Positions 31,689 through 43,481 are shown, counted from the stretch's first letter. The stretch: DNA of 64,000 nt from Topomyia yanbarensis (GCF_030247195.1 NC_080672.1:366288271-366352270); one strand, 5' to 3'. Program-made: numbers and translations. Notes: generated by a model not told the origin, from the sequence alone.

Positions 31689-34290
31689 AATAGAATAACC
31701 ATTGACATCGTTCTAAAACAACATGCTATCCTACTACAAACAGTAACTGCTACCGATCTCGATTGCGCCAATGAATTGAAATTATGGTAAAACAAAAAGG
31801 TCCAATAACCGATGGAAATTCAAAAATGTAACAAGCATAAAATTTAAATAACAAAAATATTAAATTTATGTATGAATAAGGAAACTTAAAATGAATGAGT
31901 GATCAAAAAAATTAAAATCTGATATGGATCCGAAATGTTAATTCCGATAACAATGAGTTGTTTTGTAGAAGCCTTATCGGTTTTCTAAGATGTAAGAACT
32001 TAATATTCATAGTTAAATGGACGTTACTTTTTCGGATATCATCAGAGTAATCTGATCAGCAGCAATATTTAAAGAGACTAGCATTCCCACTCCTCAAACT
32101 TATCTTTTTTTCTTCCCATGTGATAGATTTCTTACGTTTACAACATAGAGGGACAAACACTGGTATCCAAGATAAATGTAGGTACACAGAATGATTTGTA
32201 TTACAAAATAGTTTAAGGAACCACTGTTTCATCAATAAATAACATAATCAACAGCATTTTAATTTTATTTTACTAAACGAACCGAAACCGTTGTCATCAA
32301 GTCGAGTCCATACTTGACTCTGTTACCCACACAAACGTTCACGTAACGTCACTCCAGCTCCGATGCGTGCGGAAGATATTCCCCGGTAGGAATCAGTTTC
32401 AGTCCAGTTGCGGTGTATATCAAAGGCACCGGTAGTATGTTTTGTGGAACAAAGCCGAATCGGATTCATAGAATCCAGGAAAAGCTTCGTTCCAGCCTGC
32501 TTGCACCATGCGTGCAAGCTTCCCTTATATGCTAAACAAAATTCAGTCTCTCAGTTTCGACGGTTTTAGAGATTTGTCACTTGGTGACAAATAAAGAACA
32601 CATTCAGCTACGATTTTATAAAAATCAGTCCCATTTGAAAGAAAAGTCCGTTAAATTTCACCACACCACCACATTCGTGTTTGCGTATCACAAGTTTGCT
32701 CTTCTGCTTACTCTTTCGAAAGGTTTCCTCTTAAAACCAGGAAGGCCGTTTGGGTTTGCGCTTTCGAAAAGTCCAGTCGTAATAGGTAGGATGTATCACA
32801 TTTTTCGACATTTGGGAATTGACCCGTCCGTAGCTTGTGCCCCCACAGTATTGCGCGGTGGAGGCAAAAGTAAGCCACCAGATCGATCACGGTTGCTCTG
32901 ATAATCACACTAGTTTGGGAAAAAGTTCATCTCACTCGGTTGGGTTGTTTCTTAACCTTTATTAGATTACTAGTAAAAGTTCATAATTTAATTTTTTCTG
33001 TTTGTTTTGCCTGTCGATACATAATAATTATGTATTGTTTTTTTTTGTTATATAGTGTAGGTAAATATCTTATTAGCATACTAGCAGTAGTAATAATTGT
33101 AAATTTGCTTTGCTTTTCAACTTTCTAAACACGATTACACATTTTTTTGTATTTTTTCATAGATTGTCTGTTAACACACTTCTTTCACAGTGATGACCGA
33201 GAGCCGTTGTGTCCTTTCTGCGTCTGTTTCGACAGACAATCACTATTTTTTAAACGGTTATCAACTTTTCTTCTTAGAATCATCGTGAGAATACTTTTAA
33301 TCAATTTACCTAGAACAGATTTGCTCATAACCATCAATCTGCCAGGAAAGTTCTTCCCAAACTCTGCAATTTCATCTTTTCTTTTGCTTTCACAACAAAT
33401 CCATCATTACCAGAAAAATCACTTGCTTCCAACAATAACACACTTCAAACACGAGCCTAAGTTCGTTAAGAGGAACCGTCGTAGAGCCTTTTTTTCGCAC
33501 GCATTAGAAGAGATTTCAATGAGAACGGTGGTACACTTCAAAGCACTGTCTTCTTTCGCTTCATTAGTTGCAACAAAGCGACACAAACAACAGTAAGAGA
33601 TCACAAAATGTCACTTCCTCCTAATGGTAATCCAGTTCAGGATCTGTTTCCGTTAGTCCCGATGTGGAAGCGGAAACTTCTCCGTCTACAGGAATCGCAC
33701 TGTTGATGACTATTATGCTGCTGAAGCTTGAAGGTATTGTATCGTTTCTGCTCGCATAGAACAAGTAGGTTTTTTATATGTTAGTAATTGCTTCTGGTAG
33801 CTTGAAGTAAGACCGTGGGATTTGTCACGAACAGTAGCACGCTGAATTGTTCGCACAGAGCTCAGCGATACCTCTCAGTAGGTATTCGATGCACGCGGGA
33901 AATAACTGTTGGATGAGAAAAAGGAGAAAAATAATATAAGCAAAGAAATTGCATTCCAGGTGCACATTATTAGGTCTTGGACACAGTCGAATTAATCACT
34001 AAACATGGATTTGCGTTTCGAATTCCCCCCATCAGAATGATTGGGCGGCTATCTAAGCGTTGAATAAAGCAAAACTAAGCAACTTATGTGTACGGTTAAA
34101 ACGACTGATCGGGACTGTTTGCTTCCTTCTCTCGATTTAGTTTTTCGTCGTTGAAAAGACCAAAACGATAACAACCTGAGCAATTATTATCTGCAACAAT
34201 ATATTTGCTCGGGTACCAAACTTGACTTAAGTAGAAACGTATTCTCTTCATCAGTAGCCAACAGATCGATTGGATCATTAGGTAGATATT
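31689..34290. other. No confident gene; a few coding-like minus-strand scraps
   Basis: Most is AT-rich. Three minus-strand frames look less random: about 32515-32323 (shifted frames, ...GAFDIHRNWTETDSYRGISS), 34278-34180 (NDPIDLLATDEENTFLLKSS) and 33690-33624 (PVDGEVSASTSGLTETDPEL..., then a stop). They lie downstream of Ythdc1 on the same strand. None has a known domain, a clear start or well-placed splice sites, so I do not call a gene. Confidence 0.25.
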
Positions 34291-34493
34291 AGGGCCGCTT
34301 CCTTCACCAGCGCTTAAGTTTTAAACTAGGTTTAACGGTGGATTGAACCTAGTTTAAAGTAAGTCTTTCAGCTGCTGACGAGGAGAATGCGAGGCATAAC
34401 AATTTATTCAAGCTAAGTATGTGTCCCTTTAAATTCAGGAATTGCTCCCTAGGTAGTAATAGTACTGAGCTTCACTATGCTACACTTCTTAGG

Positions 34494-34565
34494 GCCGATT
34501 TCTTCAGCCTCGCTTAACGTTTAATGCCAGGTTTAAAAGATAAGCGAGGGAGAAGAAACCGGCCC
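34494..34565. mobile_element. 72-bp MITE flanked by TTA
   Basis: GGGCCGATTTCTTCAGCCTC and a diverged complement (GAGGGAGAAGAAACCGGCCC) are the ends, with TTA at 34491-34493 and 34566-34568. A related half copy (GGGCCGCTTCCTTCACCAGC) begins at 34292. A 3-bp TTA duplication is typical of PIF/Harbinger MITEs. Confidence 0.7.
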
Positions 34566-34647
34566 TTAGTGGAGAAAAATTTTTGGAAGAAACTAATTTT
34601 TCTCTACTAAGGATAAAATTGTTAAAAACCATATTTGGTTGATTTGG

Positions 34648-34996
34648 GGCACATAATCTATAACTAAATTAGTTATGGAAATTGCATTTCGACTTTGTCT
34701 CGTCAGAATCCGACGCCAACTTAGTGACAGGACTACGCTAGCGTCGAATTGACGCTAGCTCTAAAAACGGAGATAATTGTGTTCCACCCCTACCGCTAAT
34801 CAAGCGTGGTTTCGCAGAAACAGGAGTTTATTTGACGCTTCACGCTTGACTAGGGGTTTGTTCTGAAACACAATTAGTGTCTCAGTTTTTGAAGCTAGCA
34901 TTAATCCAGTGCGTTTAGTCCTGTTACTAAGTTAGTGTCAGATTCTGATGAGACGAAGTCGAACCGCAAATTCCATATCTAACTGGCTTTGTGTCC
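34648..34996. repeat. Foldback repeat, arms about 160 bp
   Basis: The left arm (ATGGAAATTGCATTTCGACT...) and right arm (complement of ATGGAATTTGCGGTTCGACT) pair with scattered mismatches up to a short centre near 34820. The arm word TCAGAATC(C/T)GAC(G/A)C(C/T)AACTTAG also occurs at about 35228-35270 and 38962-39000. Confidence 0.7.
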
Positions 34997-35290
34997 TTAA
35001 CGGGCAAATGTGGTTCTAAACAATTTTCTCCTTAGGAAAAAAAATTCTTTTATCCCAAAATTTTCTACACTAAGGAGAAATATAGCATAGTGCATCCTGC
35101 ATTGACTTGCTAAGCCAAACCAAATGTTTCGATTTCAATAGTTCTCATCAGCTTAAAATGAGCTCCTTTTCTTGTTGGACATCTCCTTTTTTCGGGAGCT
35201 AGCGTCCATCTGGCGCCAGCCTAATCCTATCACTAAGTTAGTGTCTGATGAGACGAAGTCGAAACGCAAATTCCATAACTAATTTAGTGC
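34997..35290. repeat. Repeat related to the 38945-39220 segment
   Basis: Shared words in the same order or inverted include TTTTTCTCCTTAG, AGTGCAT(C/G)(C/A)(T/A)GCATTG, GATTTC, CTCATCAGCT and CTGATGAGACGAAG(T/G)CGAA. It ends about 120 bp downstream of the Ythdc1 stop and probably lies in or beside its 3' untranslated region. Confidence 0.55.
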
Positions 35291-35356
35291 TGAACTTGTT
35301 TTACCAATGCTGAAGCTTCGTAATTTTTCTTTTGTGCTTCACTCTGTCTAAAAAAT

Positions 35357-35414
35357 CTGAGAAGGGGTTATCATAAAAAGGGGTTTTAGGTAAACTGATA
35401 TCACAAGAGCTCAC
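35357..35414 (-). other. Putative 58-bp intron just after the Ythdc1 stop
   Basis: On the minus strand AAG|GTGAGC (donor at 35414-35413) lies about seven bases after the TGA, and a pyrimidine-rich CCCCTTCTCAG (acceptor at 35357) follows 58 bp later. This size is normal for insects. The intron would be in the 3' untranslated region. A stop codon this near a junction would not usually trigger nonsense-mediated decay. Confidence 0.45.
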
Positions 35415-35421
35415 CTTCAAA

Positions 35422-37221
35422 TCATCGCCGGTCCCGATTGTTGTTATAGCTTCTGCCTCCCCGCTGACTACGATCATTTCGGTGGTTTCGGTCACGATCC
35501 CGTCCACCATCACCACCTCGGTCATTCTTGCGACCATGTGACATAGCGGCTGGTGGTGCCGTTGGGGGCGGGACGTGGTAATTTGGTAACGGCGGTGGAG
35601 GTCCCTTCATCGAGGGTAAACCTGCTGCTCCGGCGGTAGACGTAGGAACGCTTGCTGATCCAGGAGCTCCTGGTGGAGGCTTCCACAAGAATTCATCGTA
35701 CTTGTCGTATGCACTGCTACGTGGTGGTGGAACACCGGCTGCACCTGTAACACTTCCGGGGATCGCTCCTGGGGGAAGCGGGTACTCTGGCATGGGCAGT
35801 CCTTCATAATAGCGTGGTGGCGGTGGAAGACCATCGTATGGTAGTGGCATTCCAGGGAAACCGGGAGGTGGAGCGTACGGCATTGGAGGAAGCTGATGCT
35901 GCATTGTGCGCATATAATCCGCAACGTAAGCTTCGGCCGCTGCTGTGCTGCTATAACGTTCCCATCCGTGAAAACCTGCAGCCGAAGCAGCAGCTGCTGC
36001 TGCTGCGGCGGCACGATCCACTCCGGGATGCAGTCGCGGTGCGTGACCATGACCATGGCCATGGATATGACCGTGACCGTGGCCATGACCACGGCGAATA
36101 TCTTTGCGATAGGGTGGGAACATTCCAGGACGCCCTTTGTTGGGAAACATTTTTCTTCGGCTGCCACGAATTGGACCACCACCGGCTCCACTAGCAGCTC
36201 CCCGGCCACGGATTGCACTTGTAGGGCGTGAAAAGTTCGGTGGTCTCCGGATCGATTTGGACGCCACTTTTTCCTTCATCTGCTTAGAAGCCTCTTTCGA
36301 TTTCTTTAAAATGGGTGTCATTTCAACAGTAGTATCTTCCGGAAACAATCGACACAGTTCTTCAGCAACTTTCGGCTCGATTTCCTGACCATCCCGTCCA
36401 ATTTTAACCGGTTTATTTTCATTCCACGGGTTGTACAGATGGGTAGTACTGGTGAAAGGTAACTCCTTCTTGCACACCCAATCAATTTTAATCACACCGC
36501 CAAGAGCCTTAGCAGACATCCCCGGAGGAAGAACCCAATCCACTGCAGGCAAATCTCTTCGAGCTTCTGCCGCCATACGTGCAAAACCGGCAAACTTGCC
36601 ACTTTCCTTGACAGAAAATACTAGCATTACATTACGGCTTTCTCGAAACGCCTGATTCAAATTGGCCTCATTGGGGGGCAGTGTAGACCAAACGCCTTTA
36701 GTTTTGGAAATTGTTACATTTTCCGTATTATTCGATTTGATCAGGAAGAAACGAGTCTCCCGGAAGAGATAATTTATTTTCGTAACGTAGTCATACGATT
36801 TGACAGAATTCTTCACCGAACTATTCTTGGTCCGGTTTCGTTTCGTCTCTGTGCCAGTATTTGCGACCGCAGTATGTGGGCTTCGGCTGCGAGATTTCCT
36901 CTCCTTCTTGGTACTGTTATTTGCTGGGGCAGTTCCACCGCCATCTTTTTCCCCATCTTTCTTGAGTTCCTTATCCTCCTTCTTCTTGTTGCCTTTCTTT
37001 TTCTGGGGTACTTTCTTGCTGGCGACATTTCTACGCTCGGTGTTGTCCTCCTCGTCATCCGACGAGTCCGAGCTCACGTCACTGATACTGGGATTGGTGG
37101 TGGTACTGTCAGAACTGGCCGCCGAAGCTTCACTCCTTGTATCGTAACTATTTTCCAGCTCTTCCGCGATATCCCGTTCCGTATCATCGAGACCGAGATT
37201 CACTGCGTCCAGATCGGCCAT
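35422..37221 (-). CDS. Ythdc1: YTH domain-containing protein 1 (nuclear m6A reader)
   Basis: The single-exon frame of 599 aa starts at an ATG (37221) preceded by stops and ends NNNRDRR. Residues 1-140 are acidic, then Lys/Arg/Ser-rich, a nuclear disordered region with RSRS. The YTH domain spans about residues 142-300: [12 protein letters not shown]...KGVWST...[20 protein letters not shown]...[17 protein letters not shown]. The aromatic-cage positions of the human orthologue are conserved as W178, W229 and L240. After it come a His-Gly run (about 378-393), an alanine run (about 404-415), a long Pro/Gly-rich segment and an RG/RD-rich tail. YTHDC1 binds N6-methyladenosine in nuclear RNA and influences splicing and export; in Drosophila it acts in Sxl splicing. 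Length and order fit insect orthologues. The reading frame is intact. Confidence 0.95.
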   Translation of the reverse strand: MADLDAVNLGLDDTERDIAEELENSYDTRSEASAASSDSTTTNPSISDVSSDSSDDEEDNTERRNVASKKVPQKKKGNKKKEDKELKKDGEKDGGGTAPANNSTKKERKSRSRSPHTAVANTGTETKRNRTKNSSVKNSVKSYDYVTKINYLFRETRFFLIKSNNTENVTISKTKGVWSTLPPNEANLNQAFRESRNVMLVFSVKESGKFAGFARMAAEARRDLPAVDWVLPPGMSAKALGGVIKIDWVCKKELPFTSTTHLYNPWNENKPVKIGRDGQEIEPKVAEELCRLFPEDTTVEMTPILKKSKEASKQMKEKVASKSIRRPPNFSRPTSAIRGRGAASGAGGGPIRGSRRKMFPNKGRPGMFPPYRKDIRRGHGHGHGHIHGHGHGHAPRLHPGVDRAAAAAAAAASAAGFHGWERYSSTAAAEAYVADYMRTMQHQLPPMPYAPPPGFPGMPLPYDGLPPPPRYYEGLPMPEYPLPPGAIPGSVTGAAGVPPPRSSAYDKYDEFLWKPPPGAPGSASVPTSTAGAAGLPSMKGPPPPLPNYHVPPPTAPPAAMSHGRKNDRGGDGGRDRDRNHRNDRSQRGGRSYNNNRDRR

Positions 37222-37594
37222 CTTTTCTATCTGAACTCTTTTCTTTCTTTCTTTCCTGTGTTGGCTCTCTGCTCGATGTCGATGTTCTTTGCCGACGATT
37301 TGTTACACACAAATACTGCCAATTACCGCTACCCGGGCGGGTACACACACATGTGCGACGCTGGCGGTGGTCCCGTTTTTACTGGCGCTAGCCGACGACC
37401 GTACCGAGCAGCTAGAAGCCAGTGTTGTCAGATGATTGATTGTTTTATCTTGTTTTTCCTGAAACGAGAAGCTATTTTAGTGATCACCAAAATAAGTCTA
37501 AAGGTTGTACGATGTTTTTTTTTTAAATGCCAACTGTTGCATCTAAGGTAATGATCCAATTTTCAACCTATTTCGATTATCCTGCTGCCGAGTT
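37222..37594. other. Upstream flank and probable 5' leader of Ythdc1
   Basis: Immediately upstream the minus strand is purine-rich (GAAAGAAAGAAAAGAGTTCAG before the ATG), then GC-richer to about 37420, which fits a leader and TATA-less promoter. Frames on the plus strand here are antisense artefacts. Confidence 0.35.
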
Positions 37595-37800
37595 GAAGTC
37601 GTTTTTTGTGTTTCGTATTCTACTCGTCAGTAACTGACATCAACTTCCTGTCAGTTGGACGAGAAATCCAAAAATTTCACACAATTTATATATGAACACC
37701 TAAAACAATGGAGATACTGAATACGAACTTTTGTCTTTTTGCATGAGAGCCAAACACCTGGAACTATGCAATTTATGTTGCATGGGATATCAAGTGAGAT
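37595..37800 (+). repeat. Repeat family F, copy 1 (relative of 47450-47745)
   Basis: Ordered shared words with 47450-47745: GTGTTTCG(T/A)ATTC, CGTCAGTAACT(G/A)AC, a short inverted GTCAGTTGGACGA / TAGTTAGACGA, AAAATT(T/C)CA, GAACGCCTAAA-like, ACGAACT(T/C)TTGTCTTTT and CCAAAC(A/G)CCTGG. No coding capacity. The region 37801-38351 shows nothing else. Confidence 0.55.
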
Positions 37801-38351
37801 GGCACTTAACCCTTAAATGCGCAATGTTGTTTTAAACCACATCGCAAAAATCATCTCAAAATTATCATAGTAACGTATTGATTGAAGTTATGAGACAATT
37901 TCCACAAAATTTGAAAAAAAATATTTGCGCCTGTAAGGGTTAATATCGTCGGATATCAAGTTAATTCGCATATCGCTTGATATCAGTGCTAATGTGAACA
38001 TAGTATAAAGGTTGTAGTGTTTAAAAATGTGAACTGGTCATGCTGCATCTAGGGGTAATGAACCTATTTCGTTGTCCCAAACAGTAAGGTTAAAATTGGA
38101 GAACACGATTAGTTTTCATTGCGCTCAAATGAAAATATTTCCTAAGATTTTGGATGATATGCGATTACTTGAAAATGAAGCAATAAGTTTGATACTAATT
38201 CATGTGGACTCCATCGATCGTTGTAGGCCGAGTAATTAACGAAATAGTGAAACGTCCTTCCTAATAAGATCGAATCGAATCATCACCCTACATGAGTGTT
38301 GAGGGTGTGTAAAAATAGAAACTTTGTGAGTACGCGTAGGGAACATGTGTC

Positions 38352-38870
38352 CTATTTAAGGCTCAAGTTACCTCAAGGCTTGGTAGTGTGCGTAAGAAAA
38401 ATTGTGCTCAGCTTTGCCACCAGATTATCCATTTAAACCTTTCCAAAACTTAAAAAGAAGAATATCAGTCGATTTATTAGATCATCACGATTCAATTCAT
38501 GCAAAATACCTGCTGGAAAAACCATCGGCTTATCTGAATGGTGCTTTTGAAAAAGTGGCTGTGGTTTTTTCATTGCGCTGTTGTGTTGCGTACCCCAGCA
38601 CGGTGTGATAGTGTGACAAAAAATCACAGCCACTTTTTCAAAAGCACCATTTAGCGAAACCGACAGTTTTTCCAGCAGCTATTTTGTATGATTTGAATCG
38701 TTGTGATCTAATAAATAGGTTGATATTCTTCTTTTAGAGTTTTGAAAAGGTTTAAATGGATAATCCGGTGGCAAAACTGAACACAATTTTTCCTATCCAT
38801 ACTACCCAGCGTTCAAAACTAACACATGCTCAAAAAGGTAACTTGAACCTTAACCCCTATTTATTCATAT
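38352..38870. repeat. Foldback element, arms over 200 bp
   Basis: The left half from CTATTTAAGGCTCAAGTTACC to about 38580 is the diverged reverse complement of 38600-38870. The best-matching inner block covers CCACCAGATTATCCATTTAA through TTTTGAAAAAGTGGCTGTG. The loop is only about 30 bp, with no gene inside. RNA from it would be a long hairpin. Confidence 0.85.
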
Positions 38871-38944
38871 AACACTACACTCCTATTGAACTGTCAAAGA
38901 AATGACTCAATTTAACTCCAAAAAAATTTGTGTAAGACTAATCC

Positions 38945-39220
38945 ATCATTGACTAAGCTCTGGCACTAAATTAGTGTCGGATTCTGATGAGACGAAGGCG
39001 AACGAAAATTCCAAACTAAATGTCTTATAGGTTTTGCACCCCTCGTGCGCAGTAGTAGTTTTAACCACTAAGGCGAAATCGTTAGTGGAGAAAAATTGGT
39101 TTTCACCCAAATTTTTCTCCTTAGAGAGGTATACAGCAAAGTGCATGAAGCATTGCATTATTAACCTGACACGTCTCGATTTCACTGCTTCTCATCAGCT
39201 ACAACAAAATATCTTTTTTG
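38945..39220. repeat. Second copy of the 34997-35290 repeat
   Basis: It contains AGTGTCGGATTCTGATGAGA, then CGAA, TTTTTCTCCTTAGAG, AGTGCATGAAGCATTGCATT and TTCTCATCAGCT, matching words in the repeat beside Ythdc1. 39221-39599 shows no gene. Confidence 0.55.
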
Positions 39221-39599
39221 AGCGACATCACACTCGAGTAGGTGTATGCTCAGGCAGGATGTCGACTCATTTCTGAAAATGAAATTCCCTGACTTTCCAG
39301 ACCTTTTTTATAAATTTTCTGGGTACTCAAATTGAACTTACATTTATTGTTTGAGTATTTTTCCTTTGCTTTCGTCACTGTAACGTGACAGGCTAAAGCA
39401 ACGGATGACGCACCTCGCCTGGCTGTTGTAATATCAGTATTATCTGTTTTTCTTGTTTGGAAATTACATTTGAATTTTTGCTTTTGTGAGGAAGTGATGA
39501 ATCTGTGTCATGCTTGTTTCACATTCTTCTGTGAGAATTTTTCCTAGACGCTTGAAGCATTCAAAAACTGGATAAGCTAACAGCTCAAGGCGTTAGCTT

Positions 39600-41200
39600 C
39601 ACGGAGCCGTGGGTCTTTGATATATTTACATGATGTAAAAAGTAAAAAATAATAAACAATTAATACTAAGACTATCGATCCCATACGCGCAACTGGACAT
39701 TGCGCGCGGAGATCCGTTTTTGTGTCGGGAAAATATTTGCATCCACTTCAACTGTATGGGGGTCATTCATATCTTTGTCGTCATCGCACATGTCCGGGTC
39801 ATCATCGAGCTTACTGCCTTGATGTTCACGATCAGGCATTGTTCATAACTTATTTCCCTTTCGGGTCACGAGTGTGAACCTTCTGTCATTGCTAGTAGCT
39901 CCCTCGTTGATGGTATAAGCTGTCGAGTTATGTGGTACTTGACGCGGCTTTCGCAGTTGTCATCATTGCTTGAACAGCAGCCACCACAAATTTGGCAACC
40001 GTCTGTGGCTCAAATTCAATATTTAATTTAGATTATATGTAATGAACCACCAACCATAGGATACTGCATCGGTCTGGATCTAGATGAATTGATAGCAAAA
40101 ATAACTCAATCTGCCAGTCGTCAGGGTATCCCTTCGCTTCTATCCACCACCTGAAGCACGTGCCTTGTTGCTATTAGATTCTAGGGACCAACAGAATCCA
40201 AGATCTCCAAGCTACAAATTCCTAAGCATAAAAATTTACAGTCTGGAATCAACCGCCAAGCCCACGCGGTTGGTCTACCCGCATTCTCACCACAAAAACA
40301 CCATTTGAGATACCTGGACAGCAGTTCCTCCACGTGTCCTCCGTAATAGATTCCATTTCTCCGAAGTACGACATGAATCTTTTAATGGCCATTGGTATAT
40401 TACCCTTTTTTGTCTTCAGCTTGTAGGTATATAGTTTAGTATTAGACTTACCCTAAACATTTTCGTCAGGCATGGAATGATATGCTGTTTGCTTTTTTGT
40501 GGCTCTATTGGCTGTATTTCGTCCATTCCCGGCGATTTGAATGGTTCAAAGGAGTCGATCGCCCATTCCACCTTTGCGTCTAGCACCGACTATTTCGGGA
40601 GCCTCAGTAATAGCTTCATATGAGTCAGGCTCTGCTTCAATTTAATTGTGTTTATATATTATTAAAGGGAAACGAACCAGGAAAATGCTTCTCCATCATG
40701 ATTACTCAGTGTTTCTTGGGAATCAATGGTGAAAGTTCCATCGTCCTTCTTCACACTACCTAACCCATTCGTATGATCATTTGAGAATTTTTTGTAGTTT
40801 TGCAACGACGGGAGTTTGTTCAACCCGTCGCACATCAGCCTCCAACTTTTTCTTCGCGATTTTCTAATTTCTAGGTTATATGCCGAAAGAAACTTTTCAT
40901 ACTCATCCCACTGTCCAGTCCGTTTAGCCCGGTTGAACAGTTTCCTACAAACTTTCCTGAGCTTTTCTAGTGTTCCACCATGGTGCGTCCTTATTGGATA
41001 TACGCGTTTAAGCTGGACAAATTCTATTATAAGCATCCGTAAGTTTAGATGTTACAATATTTGAGGAGATCTCCAATGCTTCTTCGGTTTGGATTTCTGC
41101 TACAAAACATACTTTTGCGCTCAACAGTTGAGAGCAGAGTGAATCCCAGTTTGTCTTATTGGGATTTAGGTAAACTTCTGTTAGTGTTTCTCCTGCTTTA
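39600..41200 (-). mobile_element. LINE remnant B (minus strand), rearranged
   Basis: Minus-strand pieces: NPNKTNWDSLCSQLLSAK, LTDAYNRICPA and DAPWWNTRKAQESL (41180-40990, the linker between endonuclease and RT); KLFNRAKRTGQWDEYEKF...RKSWRLMCDGLN (about 40940-40830); and SFEPFKSPGMDEIQP (about 40550, start of RT). Further along, 40440-40280 reads MAIKRFMSYFGEM...SNGVFVVRMRVDQPRG, which resembles a gag-like ORF1, and 40000-39960 reads VAKFVVAAVQAMMTTAKAAS. The order ORF2 then ORF1 shows two truncated copies or a rearrangement. A relative of the last part occurs at 57180-58310. Confidence 0.6.
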
Positions 41201-41209
41201 TATTCGAAG

Positions 41210-43480
41210 AGTTGTTTCCAATTTTATGTTTTTCTATAGTGTGCATGCACTTGTTACGATTACTACATTTGAGAAGGATTATTGTATACTACATTCGATT
41301 ACTGTTTGGATTTATTTCCGCGTTTGTTATGGTGACTTTAGAACTTTTTTTTCTATCTTCGTGATGTTGGCGGTTTCGTCGTAGAAGGTGATTGCTGTCC
41401 CGTTTCTAGTTCCGATACCATCGGTGAATATTCCTGCATAACCCCGATACTCTGTGTACATGATTCGTTGGAAAAGCTGTTCTTTATTTTCCTTTTTTCC
41501 TTGTTTTGTTGCCAGTGAGTGACGGATTTTCGACCGCATGTTAACGTATCCTATCCCATCGGGTGTACCTGCAGGACCACATCGATATGTTTATCTGTGC
41601 TCGTTTATAGGAAAGTGCCGCTTGTTTCCTCACTTTCTATGGCAAGTTATATGAACTTCGCTAATTGGTTTTGGTTGTATTTGCTTTTTACGATTTCGCA
41701 TTTAGCTGGAAACTCGATTCGTATCTTCATTGGGATTTACCCCGTTTCAGAGAGCAAGAATAAGAGCGGGTTTTTAGAAATGTCATCGCCGTTCTTAGAT
41801 ATCTGTCGCAACAGGATCCCGTCTTCTCCGTTTTCACCATGAAGACTTGTAGTATAGAGGTTAAAGAGGACTTAAGACAGCGGGCATTCCAGCGCCAAAC
41901 TTTGATTGAATGTAGTCAAAATTATTCCTTGTTCCGTACTCAGGACCAGGGCTCTCCTTCAGGTAGCCGTATATCCATGAAATTAGTTTTCTAGTGATCC
42001 TTTGTTTTGCCATGGTGTTTAACAGCATTTCTGTTTTGACCAGCCCCCTGCTTGGCAGCCATTTTGTTCTAGCCAACATCTGCCTTTGTTAAAATCAAAA
42101 TAACCCAATGCTGTTGCACGGGAGACATGGGCCTGGAAGCGGCTAGGCCCACCATATGTTGACTACTGTCAAAGTCTGTATATCTCCATAGCGGATGACA
42201 GGAGTGACACCCCCTGGTTTTGACCGAGTCGAACGCCTTCGAGACATCTAAAAACACTACCAGACATTCAAAATTTTGTTTCTTCACTTCTGTGACTCTG
42301 TTTACAATAAAATTTATGCATGTGGTTGCCGAGCAGCTGCTCCTGAACCCGAACGTAGTTTTCGACATTAGCTTGTTGATTTCTACAACAGACACCAACC
42401 TGTCCTTCACTGCAGTTTATCAACTTCAGATTGACGTTCATAAGAGCAATTGGCCTCTTTTAGCTCGAACGGGTCTGCTCTGTATCCGTCTGATTTATGT
42501 TAATCTGCATCTCTCCAGAAACCTGTCCGTCAAGAAAATCTGCGACAGCATTTCGACTACCTTCAACTGCACGTCCATATTCAAGCCTTTGAGTATGTAG
42601 TACGGTATTCCGTCCTCACCCGCGCCGAGTGGTTTTTCTTTCTTCTTAAACTCTTAAAAAACGTCAGATCTTTCTATATTTTTCAAACATCCTTCCGTGT
42701 TAACTGCTGGGCAGCTTAACGACACCTCCAAAATAGTGTTCCTTAAACTGAGAGCCCGCTTCCTGGCTCAGTATTGCGAACTTTTTGCTATCTCCTGTCA
42801 GTGACGTGTCTATCCTCTTTACTGTGTTTCAGTGGCGCGCTATCGTCAGTTTTTTACGAGATCCCCCTTAATTTTCTTAAACATTTTTAAAAAACAGCTC
42901 GATTTTTTTTCAGTTTTCGAAATTTATTATTAGTTTTTTTTTTTAATTTTTTGATCACATATTCTTTTTTTACAGATGAGAGATTTTTGGTATTTTGATT
43001 TTTGGAAGTTATTTTTCACAATTTTTGGGAAAATTAACGCAGAATTTCATAATTATTTTTCGGCTATATTTTTTACCGATGGTAAAGATTTGACAATAAC
43101 GCAGATTTCAATGTGACATCCCTGATAACGCCTTCTCTATCATCTCTTTGAAGATTTCCTGCATTTCCTTCCGGTCGTTCAAGTTTTGCGATCTGATCCC
43201 GTTAAATAGTTATCGCGTTGTTCTAGTTGACCCTTTTGTGGTCCTTTCTTTCAGCGGTATTTCATCTCCTATTCCAATTCTTATCGATAGATGTGCGCTA
43301 CCGTTACCAGCGTCAAGTCAATCGCTGATTCTCTATTACCTGGGGCCAGTCTTATTGTGGAATTTCCGTTGTTCAGAAAGTTCACGTTAGAATCCATGAT
43401 CAGCGTGTTAAGTAGCTTTCTTATGGGGCACTCTGGCAATTCTGGACTCCAGCTGTTATGTATGGTGGGCATTCCAGTCA
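41210..43480 (-). mobile_element. LINE remnant A (minus strand): endonuclease, RT, RNase H
   Basis: In minus-strand order: endonuclease end (about 43470-43290, LLNTLIMDSNVNFLNNGNST, IRLAPGNRESAIDLTLV), RT start (about 42680-42510, GEDGIPYYILKGLNMDVQLK), RT core (42410-42220, FGFRSSCSATTCINFIVNRV, LVVFLDVSKAFDSV), a maturase-like stretch (42050-41870, ISWIYGYL) and RNase H start (about 41450, YAGIFTDGIGTRNGTAITFY). All are broken by stops and frameshifts; the YADD block was not found. The domain set is that of I/LOA-like LINEs. The segment 42840-43130 is AT-rich and may be another insertion. Confidence 0.75.
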
Positions 43481-43481
43481 A

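Noticed and set aside
32323..32517. Minus-strand 64-codon frame
   Set aside because: No ATG at its start; the coding-like part shifts frame halfway and matches nothing that I know.
33147..33596. Plus-strand 149-codon frame
   Set aside because: It lacks an ATG start, is rich in Phe/Leu/Ile from AT-rich DNA and resembles no protein family.
36800..37551. Long plus-strand frames (115 and 225 codons) over the Ythdc1 start
   Set aside because: They are antisense to the acidic/basic N-terminus of Ythdc1, are compositionally biased (Phe/Leu/Ser) and show no domain.
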